A program made the position numbers and the translations under genes. The notes under the pieces were generated by a model. It saw nothing but the letters and a program-made list of their open reading frames with translations. It was not told where the DNA came from and made no database searches. A stretch of DNA of 9,838 nt. Source: Cellulomonas sp. (lineage in GTDB: Bacteria > Actinomycetota > Actinomycetes > Actinomycetales > Cellulomonadaceae). Within the stretch, counting starts at the first letter, position 1. Each line of letters begins with the position of its first letter. Where the stretch lies: contig JAPSIJ010000066.1 of NCBI GenBank assembly GCA_031178805.1, positions 1 through 9,838 of the forward strand. The letters are read 5' to 3'. Below are positions 5,133 to 9,838 of this stretch, piece after piece.

Positions 5133-6176
5133 ATGACCGCCATGGTCTCCCTGCGCGACGTCTCGAAGGTGTTCGACGGGTCCTCCGGGCCCGTGCGCGC
5201 CGTCGACGGCGTCACGCTCGACATCGAGCGCGGCGACGTGTTCGGCGTGATCGGCTACTCCGGTGCCGGCAAGAGCACGCTGGTCCGGCTGATCAACGCC
5301 CTCGAGACCCCGACGTCCGGCCAGGTGGTCGTGGACGGCACCGAGCTGACGGGGCTGCGCGAGCGCGGCCTGCGCCCGGCCCGGGCCGGCATCGGCTTCA
5401 TCTTCCAGCAGTTCAACCTGCTGCGGTCGCGGACCGTGGCGGCGAACATCGCCTACCCGCTGCGGGTCGCGAGGTGGCCGCGCGCGAAGCGGCAGGCGCG
5501 GGTCGCGGAGCTGCTCGAGTTCGTGGGCCTGTCGGACAAGGCCAAGCAGTACCCGGACCAGCTGTCCGGCGGCCAGAAGCAGCGCGTCGGCATCGCCCGC
5601 GCCCTGGCCACCTCCCCCGCGCTGCTGCTCGCCGACGAGGCGACCAGCGCGCTGGACCCGGAGACCACCAAGGACGTGCTCGACCTGCTGCGCCGGATCA
5701 ACCGGGAGCTGGGGATCACGATCGTGGTCATCACCCACGAGATGTCGGTCGTCTCCTACCTGTGCAACCGCGTCGCGGTGATGGAGCACGGCAAGGTCGT
5801 CGAGCACGGCGACGTGTACGAGGTGTTCGCCCGGCCCGAGGCCGAGGTGACCCGGCGGTTCATCGGCGCGGCCCTGCACGACCGGCCGCGCCCCGACGTC
5901 GTCGCCCGGCTGCGCGAGCGGCACCCCGGCCGCCTCGTGACGGTCGCGGTGCGGGAGGTGCCGGGCGAGCCCGGCGTGCAGATCACCGAGCGGCTGGCCG
6001 CGCACGGCGTGGCCGGCTCCGTGGTGTTCGGCGGGATCACCGAGGTCGGCTCCCGGCCGCTCGGCTCGCTCACCTTCGCCCTCACCGGCCCGGAGGCCGC
6101 CGTGGACGCCCTGCTGGCGGACCTGCGCGCGCACACCGAGGTCGTCGACCACACGGCCGAGGAGGTCCCCGCGTGA
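5133..6176 (+). CDS. metN: Methionine ABC transporter ATP-binding protein MetN
   Basis: This 347-residue ATPase drives methionine import and sits on the cytoplasmic face bound to MetI. It shows Walker A GYSGAGKST (41-49), Q-loop Q92, signature LSGGQ (144-148), Walker B LLLADEA (164-170, catalytic E169), D-loop SALD (172-175) and H-loop H202. The C-terminal part, about 265-340, reads as a NIL domain, the extra domain in MetN that binds methionine and shuts the transporter down when internal methionine is high. That domain is the main reason for the methionine assignment. The ATG at 5133 has AGGA 9 bases upstream; the in-frame ATG at 5142 would lose only three residues and is possible. The stop overlaps the metI GTG (GTGA), so the two are translationally coupled. 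Length matches the family (about 340). Confidence 0.96.
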   Translation: MTAMVSLRDVSKVFDGSSGPVRAVDGVTLDIERGDVFGVIGYSGAGKSTLVRLINALETPTSGQVVVDGTELTGLRERGLRPARAGIGFIFQQFNLLRSRTVAANIAYPLRVARWPRAKRQARVAELLEFVGLSDKAKQYPDQLSGGQKQRVGIARALATSPALLLADEATSALDPETTKDVLDLLRRINRELGITIVVITHEMSVVSYLCNRVAVMEHGKVVEHGDVYEVFARPEAEVTRRFIGAALHDRPRPDVVARLRERHPGRLVTVAVREVPGEPGVQITERLAAHGVAGSVVFGGITEVGSRPLGSLTFALTGPEAAVDALLADLRAHTEVVDHTAEEVPA

Positions 6177-6835
6177 ACAGCAACGGCACGAGCCTGTGGC
6201 CCGAGCTCTGGTCCGCGCTCGGCGAGACGCTGCAGATGGCGGTCGCCGCCCTGGCGATCGGCGGCCTCGCCGGCCTGCTGCTCGGCATCGCGCTCTACGT
6301 GACCCGCAAGGGCAGCATCCTGGCCAACCGGCCGGTGTTCTTCGTGCTGAACGTGCTGGTGAACATCGTCCGGCCGATCCCGTTCATCATCTTCATCACC
6401 GCCGTGCGGCCGCTCACGCAGTCGCTGACCGGGGCGTCCTACGGCGTCGAGGCGGCGATCCCCGCGCTGGCGATCATGGCGACGTTCGCCACGTCCCGGA
6501 TCGTCGAGCAGAACCTGGTGGCCCTCGACCCGGGCGTGATCGAGGCCGCCCGCGCGATGGGCGCCGGGCCGCTGCGGATCATCGCGACGGTGATCGTGCC
6601 CGAGACGCTCGGCCCGCTCATCCTCGGCTTCACGTTCCTGTTCGTCGGCATCGTGGACATGACCGCGGTGGCCGGCGCGATCGGCGCCGGCGGCCTGGGC
6701 GACTTCGCGATCGTCTACGGGTACCAGCGGTTCAACGACGTGGTCACCTGGACCGCCGTCGCGGTGATCGTGGTGATGGTGCAGCTCGCGCAGTTCCTGG
6801 GGAACTTCCTGGCCCGGCGGGTGCTGCGCCGCTGA
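6173..6835 (+). CDS. metI: Methionine ABC transporter permease MetI
   Basis: This 220-residue membrane protein forms the transport channel with MetN. It has about five membrane segments, the conserved NIVRPIPFIIFI stretch (64-75) and the EAA coupling loop EAARAMGAGPLRII (124-137) that contacts the ATPase. The size is typical for MetI (about 215-220). The GTG start overlaps the metN stop by four bases, and GGAGG (6161-6165) inside metN lies 7 bases ahead, which fixes the start. It is the last gene of the importer unit. The next gene is convergent and its stop is only 21 bases away, with no clear hairpin between, so opposing transcripts may overlap. Confidence 0.96.
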   Translation: MNSNGTSLWPELWSALGETLQMAVAALAIGGLAGLLLGIALYVTRKGSILANRPVFFVLNVLVNIVRPIPFIIFITAVRPLTQSLTGASYGVEAAIPALAIMATFATSRIVEQNLVALDPGVIEAARAMGAGPLRIIATVIVPETLGPLILGFTFLFVGIVDMTAVAGAIGAGGLGDFAIVYGYQRFNDVVTWTAVAVIVVMVQLAQFLGNFLARRVLRR

Positions 6836-6856
6836 CGCGCGACGGGCCCCGCCGGC

Positions 6857-8308
6857 TCAGAGCTTCTTGCCCGGGTTCAGGATGCCGGCGGGGTCCAGCA
6901 CGGCCTTGATGCCGCGCTGGATCGCCAGCACCCGGTCGCCGAGCTCGCCCGCCAGGGCGCTGCGCTTCTCGGTGCCGATGCCGTGCTCGCCGGTGACCGT
7001 GCCGCCGAGCTCGACGGCCAGGCCGAGCACCCGCTGGTGCGCCTCGGCCGCCGCGGCGACCTGCGCCGGGTCGGCGGGGTCGAAGGCGATCACCGGGTGC
7101 AGGTTGCCGTCCCCGACGTGGCCGCCCGTGCCGATCGGCAGGCCGACCTGGGCCGAGACGTCGGCGAGCCGGTCCAGCAGGTCCGCGAGCCGGGTCCGGG
7201 GCACCGCGACGTCCTCGTTGATGCTGCCGCCGCGGACGGCGCGCATCGCCTGGTTGAACGACCGGCGGGCGCGCAGCAGCGCGTCCAGCCGCTCGGGCTC
7301 GTGCGCCACGTCCACGGTGAGCGCCCCGTGCGCCCGGACCACGGCCTCGTAGGCCGCGACGTCGGCGGCGCCGCGCGCGCCGGCCTCGTCGGTGATCGCG
7401 AGCAGCATCGCCGCGGCGCCGGCGGGGAGCCCGGCGTCGGGGTCGTACGCGACCAGGGCGGCCAGCACGACGTCGTCCAGCAGCTCGAGCGTCGAGGGCC
7501 GGTGCGGGCTCGCGACCACGGCGTTGGCGGCGGCGAGCGCGTCGGCGACGGTGGCGAAGGTCGCGCAGACCCCGCGGTCCGGGCCGGGCGCGGGCAGCAG
7601 GCCGAGGGTGGCCTCGGTGACCACCGCGAGCGTGCCCTCCGAGCCGACCACCAGGCCGGTGAGGTCCAGGCCGGCGACCGCCTTCACCGTGCCGGGCGCG
7701 GTGCGGACCACCGTGCCGTCCGCCAGCACCACCTCGAGCGCGCGCACGAAGTCGCGGGTCACCCCGTACTTGACGCAGCGCATCCCGCCGGCGTTGGTGG
7801 CGATGTTGCCGCCGACGGTGCTCCACGCGTACGACGCGGGGTCCGGCGGGTAGAACAGCCCCTGCGCCGCGACCGCGTCGACGAGGTCCTTGGTGACGAC
7901 GCCCGGCTGCACGACGGCGACCTGGTCGACGGGGTCGATCCGGCGGATCGCGGTCATCCGGGCGGTCGACAGCAGGATCGCCCCGGGCACGGCGTTCGCG
8001 CCGCCCGCCAGCCCGCTGAGCGCGCCCTGCGGCACCACCGGGACGCCGTGCGCGTGCGCGGCGCGGAGCACGGCGGAGACCTCCGGGGTCCCCGACGGCA
8101 GCACCAGCGCGACCGGGTCGCCGGTGGGCGGGGTGGCGGAGCCGTCCCGGGCGCGGTCGCGCAGGGCCTCGGGGTCGGTCACCACGGCGTCGGCCGGCAG
8201 GGCCGCGCGCAGGTCGGCGAGCACGGCCGCGAGCGCCGCCGCCGACGGGGCGGCGGGCTCCGGGGCGCCCGGGGCCGGGTCGACCGGGGCGTCGGTGCGG
8301 GCGGTCAC
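6857..8308 (-). CDS. FAD-linked oxidase, GlcD / D-lactate dehydrogenase type
   Basis: This 483-residue flavoprotein probably oxidises D-lactate, glycolate or another 2-hydroxy acid, passing electrons to an acceptor not encoded here. The N-terminal half is the FAD-binding domain of the VAO/PCMH fold, with the loop PQGALSGLAGGA (93-104) and the segment from PPDP (154-157) through STVGGNIATNAGG (163-175). The C-terminal half is the FAD-oxidase C domain, with the metal/substrate motif GHVGDGNLHP (396-405) and GTVTGEHGIG (436-445), and it ends NPGKKL. Length agrees with GlcD (about 500). The GTG start overlaps the stop of the upstream lldD-type gene in GTGA, with no own Shine-Dalgarno, so translation is likely coupled. 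The first 25 residues are Ala/Pro-rich and may be a flexible tail. No GlcE or GlcF partner is present in the window, so a single-subunit enzyme is likely. The exact substrate cannot be told. Confidence 0.92.
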   Translation of the reverse strand: MTARTDAPVDPAPGAPEPAAPSAAALAAVLADLRAALPADAVVTDPEALRDRARDGSATPPTGDPVALVLPSGTPEVSAVLRAAHAHGVPVVPQGALSGLAGGANAVPGAILLSTARMTAIRRIDPVDQVAVVQPGVVTKDLVDAVAAQGLFYPPDPASYAWSTVGGNIATNAGGMRCVKYGVTRDFVRALEVVLADGTVVRTAPGTVKAVAGLDLTGLVVGSEGTLAVVTEATLGLLPAPGPDRGVCATFATVADALAAANAVVASPHRPSTLELLDDVVLAALVAYDPDAGLPAGAAAMLLAITDEAGARGAADVAAYEAVVRAHGALTVDVAHEPERLDALLRARRSFNQAMRAVRGGSINEDVAVPRTRLADLLDRLADVSAQVGLPIGTGGHVGDGNLHPVIAFDPADPAQVAAAAEAHQRVLGLAVELGGTVTGEHGIGTEKRSALAGELGDRVLAIQRGIKAVLDPAGILNPGKKL

Positions 8309-9513
8309 GGCAGCCGCACGTGGTCGGGGGTGAGCTCGGCGAGCGACCGCACGCCCAGCAGGCGCAGCGTCCGGGCGATCTCGGTGGTGAGGATCTGCCC
8401 GACGCGGTCGACGCCGCGCTCGCCGCCGGCCATCAGCCCGTACAGGTACGCCCGGCCGAGCATCACCGCCCGCGCGCCGAGCGCCACCGCCGCCACGACG
8501 TCCGCGCCGTTGCTGAAGCCGGTGTCCACGTACACCTCGGCGCGGTCGCCGACCGCCTCGACCGCCCCGGGGACGAGCGTCAGCGGCACCGGCGCGCGGT
8601 CGAGCTGCCGGCCGCCGTGGTTGGACAGCACGACGGCGTCCGCGCCCGCGCCCACGACCCGCTCGGCGTCGGCGACGGTCTGCACGCCCTTGACCACCAG
8701 CGGCCCGTCCCAGTGCTCGCGCACCCAGGCGAGGTCCTCGAGCCCGACCGTCGGGTCGAACATGTGGCTCGCGAGCTCCTCGATGGTGCCCTGCCAGGAG
8801 TCGAGCGTGGCGAACCGCAGCGGCTCGGTGGTGAGGAAGTCGATCCACCACGACGGGTGCAGCGCGCCGTCCAGCACGGTCCGGGCGCTGAGCGCCGGCG
8901 GGATGCTGAACCCGTTGCGGTCGTCCCGCAGCCGCGCGCCGCCCACCGGGACGTCCACGGTCAGCACCAGCGCCTCGTACCCGGCGTCCCGGGCGCGGGC
9001 CATCAGCTCGGTCGACGCGCCGCGGTCCTTCCAGACGTACAGGCCGAACCAGTGCCGGCCGCCCGGGGCCGCCTCGGCGACGCCCTCGATCGACGTGGTG
9101 CCCATCGTGGACAGCGTGTACGGGATGCCGGTGCGGGCGGCCGACCGGGCGACGGCGCCCTCGCCCTCGTGCTGCATCAGCCGCGTGAACCCCGTGGGCG
9201 CGTACACCAGCGGCGCGGCGGCGGGGCGGCCGAGCAGGTCCGTGGTGAGGTCCACGGTGCCGACGTCGCGCAGCACGGACGGCTGGAACTCCAGGTCGCG
9301 GAGCACCCGGCGCGCGCGGCGCAGCGACACCTCGGCCTCGGCGGCGCCGTCCACGTAGTCGAACACCGACCGCGGGGTGCGCGCCCGGGCCAGCAGCCGC
9401 AGGTCCCGGACGGTGTGCGCCCGGGACAGCCGGCGGGCCACCGGGTCCAGCTCCAGCGGGCGCATCCGCAGCAGCGGACGCAGCTCGGACCAGGTCTGCA
9501 GCCGTCGCCGCAC
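8305..9513 (-). CDS. lldD: FMN-dependent alpha-hydroxy-acid oxidase/dehydrogenase, LldD type
   Basis: This 402-residue TIM-barrel flavoenzyme of the L-lactate dehydrogenase / glycolate oxidase family turns a 2-hydroxy acid, probably L-lactate, into its 2-oxo acid. It shows FDYVDGAAEAE (51-61), YAPTGFTRLMQHEGE (104-118), the FMN-contacting lysine in VKGVQT (K275), the catalytic base in SNHGGRQLD (H299) and the RDDRNGF segment (196-202). The late FMN-phosphate loop reads VDTGFSNGADV (329-339), where classical members have DGGIRRG, as in an actinobacterial subgroup. The GTG at 9513 is chosen because GGAGGAGG (9520-9527) lies 6 bases ahead; an in-frame ATG at 9564 would add 17 Arg-rich residues. 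It heads a two-gene unit with the FAD oxidase. The natural electron acceptor (quinone, oxygen or other) is not evident. The gene symbol is by family. Confidence 0.9.
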   Translation of the reverse strand: MRRRLQTWSELRPLLRMRPLELDPVARRLSRAHTVRDLRLLARARTPRSVFDYVDGAAEAEVSLRRARRVLRDLEFQPSVLRDVGTVDLTTDLLGRPAAAPLVYAPTGFTRLMQHEGEGAVARSAARTGIPYTLSTMGTTSIEGVAEAAPGGRHWFGLYVWKDRGASTELMARARDAGYEALVLTVDVPVGGARLRDDRNGFSIPPALSARTVLDGALHPSWWIDFLTTEPLRFATLDSWQGTIEELASHMFDPTVGLEDLAWVREHWDGPLVVKGVQTVADAERVVGAGADAVVLSNHGGRQLDRAPVPLTLVPGAVEAVGDRAEVYVDTGFSNGADVVAAVALGARAVMLGRAYLYGLMAGGERGVDRVGQILTTEIARTLRLLGVRSLAELTPDHVRLP

Positions 9514-9519
9514 GGGACG

Positions 9520-9527
9520 CCTCCTCC
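9520..9527 (-). promoter_or_regulatory. Shine-Dalgarno that sets the lldD start
   Basis: GGAGGAGG, read on the minus strand, lies 6 bases before the GTG at 9513. It is a nearly ideal ribosome site and rules against the longer ATG start at 9564. Confidence 0.75.
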
Positions 9528-9533
9528 GCACCG

Positions 9534-9554
9534 GGGCCCGGCGGCTCCGGGCCC
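9534..9554 (-). terminator. GC hairpin upstream of lldD: terminator of the preceding gene or 5' mRNA stem
   Basis: GGGCCCGG (9534-9541) and CCGGGCCC (9547-9554) are exact reverse complements with a 5-base loop. The hairpin lies 72-92 bases after the stop of the Ala/Glu/Lys-rich gene and just ahead of the lldD ribosome site. It may end the upstream transcript, or form a 5' stem on the lldD mRNA if the TACCGT box at 9563-9568 is the promoter. Confidence 0.4.
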
Positions 9555-9562
9555 GCCCGGGC

Positions 9563-9568
9563 ACGGTA
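9563..9568 (-). promoter_or_regulatory. Candidate -10 box for the lldD unit
   Basis: TACCGT on the minus strand fits TANNNT and would give a transcription start near 9556, leaving a 5' leader of about 40 bases. No -35 is clear. The whole gap 9514-9625 holds no other gene. Confidence 0.3.
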
Positions 9569-9625
9569 ACGCGGCGGTGCCCGCGCGCGGCCGGCCGTCT
9601 CAGGGGACCGGCACGGGCGGCGCGG

Positions 9626-9838
9626 TCAGCTCTCGACGGACCCGGGCCCGGCGGCCCCGTCCCCGGCGCCCTTCCCGTCGCCCTCGCGGGCCTTCTCCGC
9701 CGCCTTCTCGGCGTCCTCCCGGGCCTTCTCGGCCGCCTTCTCGGCGTCCTCCCGGGCCTTCTCCGCCGCCTTCTCCGCCGCGTCGCCGGCCTTCTCGGCC
9801 GCCTGCTCCTGCGCGCGCTCGGCCGCCTCGGCCGCCGG
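9626..9838 (-). CDS. Ala/Glu/Lys-rich repeat protein, C-terminal 70 residues (runs off the window)
   Basis: Only the end of this gene is in view; its start lies beyond 9838. The visible part is almost entirely Ala, Glu, Lys, Arg, Gln and Asp, with three tandem copies of an 11-residue unit (AEKAAEKARED, AEKAAEKARED, AEKAAEKAREG). It is preceded by looser repeats such as AAERAQEQAAEKAGDA and followed by a Gly-rich tail ending GPGSVES. The composition predicts a long, charged amphipathic helix. Eleven-residue helical repeats are known in LEA-like stress proteins and apolipoproteins, and Ala/Lys/Glu-rich tails also occur in actinobacterial DNA-binding and coiled-coil proteins. I cannot assign a function. 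The unbroken frame with strong codon bias and a clean TGA supports a real gene. It is on the same strand as lldD, 112 bases upstream of it. Confidence 0.72.
   Translation of the reverse strand, partial: PAAEAAERAQEQAAEKAGDAAEKAAEKAREDAEKAAEKAREDAEKAAEKAREGDGKGAGDGAAGPGSVES
9680..9778 (-). repeat. Three tandem 33-bp repeats in the coding sequence
   Basis: Units at 9746-9778, 9713-9745 and 9680-9712 each encode the 11-residue AEKAAEKARED motif, the last ending in Gly. The copies are nearly identical in DNA, differing mainly at third codon positions (GCC/GCG), so slippage could change the copy number between strains. Confidence 0.8.

Noticed and set aside
4023..6152. Minus-strand ORF of about 709 codons opposite metQ2 and metN
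   Set aside because: It is a shadow of genes with clear lipobox, Walker and signature motifs.
6983..9358. Plus-strand ORF of about 791 codons opposite the two oxidases
   Set aside because: It is antisense to both flavoenzymes, low complexity, and its frame follows from the third-position GC bias.
1..9838. tRNA, rRNA, CRISPR array, insertion sequence or phage genes
   Set aside because: No cloverleaf, conserved rRNA segment, regularly spaced repeats or transposase/integrase motifs were seen on either strand.

Overview
The window is very GC-rich DNA with GTG starts, overlapping start/stop codons and apparent leaderless promoters. Together with the protein types, this points to a high-GC actinobacterium, probably of the Micrococcales (Cellulomonas-like). 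The genus is an inference from style, not from a search.

Layout. Positions 1-1226 (minus) hold the N-terminal 408 codons of dnaX, the clamp-loader gamma/tau subunit; its C-terminus lies outside the window. Divergent from it, 1382-2254 (plus) encodes a DUF368 (PopT-type) membrane protein, a proposed polyprenyl-phosphate transporter. Both starts have a TANNNT box 6-7 bases upstream, so both mRNAs may be leaderless.

The centre, about 2255-6835 (plus), is a MetNIQ-type methionine ABC importer locus with unusual regulation. It carries two tandem substrate-binding lipoproteins (2602-3510 and 4104-5003), then metN (5133-6176) with a C-terminal NIL domain, then metI (6173-6835). Each lipoprotein gene is preceded by its own promoter-like box, a well-started short ORF ending in cysteine codons (2380-2457 and 3745-3843), and a long C-rich untranslated stretch. 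At the second leader three overlapping inverted repeats surround the stop codon and can form mutually exclusive structures. I read these as cysteine-sensing leader peptides that control transcription of the binding proteins, possibly through Rho. They were too short for ordinary gene calling and are the most interesting element here. A 48-base near-perfect palindrome ends the first lipoprotein unit, and a strong GC hairpin lies between the second lipoprotein and metN, so binding protein and transporter core may be made in different amounts.

Convergent to metI, positions 6857-9513 (minus) hold a two-gene alpha-hydroxy-acid oxidation unit: an LldD-type FMN enzyme followed, with a 4-base overlap, by a GlcD-type FAD-linked oxidase. 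Both probably oxidise lactate, glycolate or similar acids. The right edge (9626-9838, minus) is the C-terminal end of an Ala/Glu/Lys-rich protein with an exact 11-residue tandem repeat, function unknown. I saw no tRNA, rRNA, CRISPR array, transposase or phage gene.
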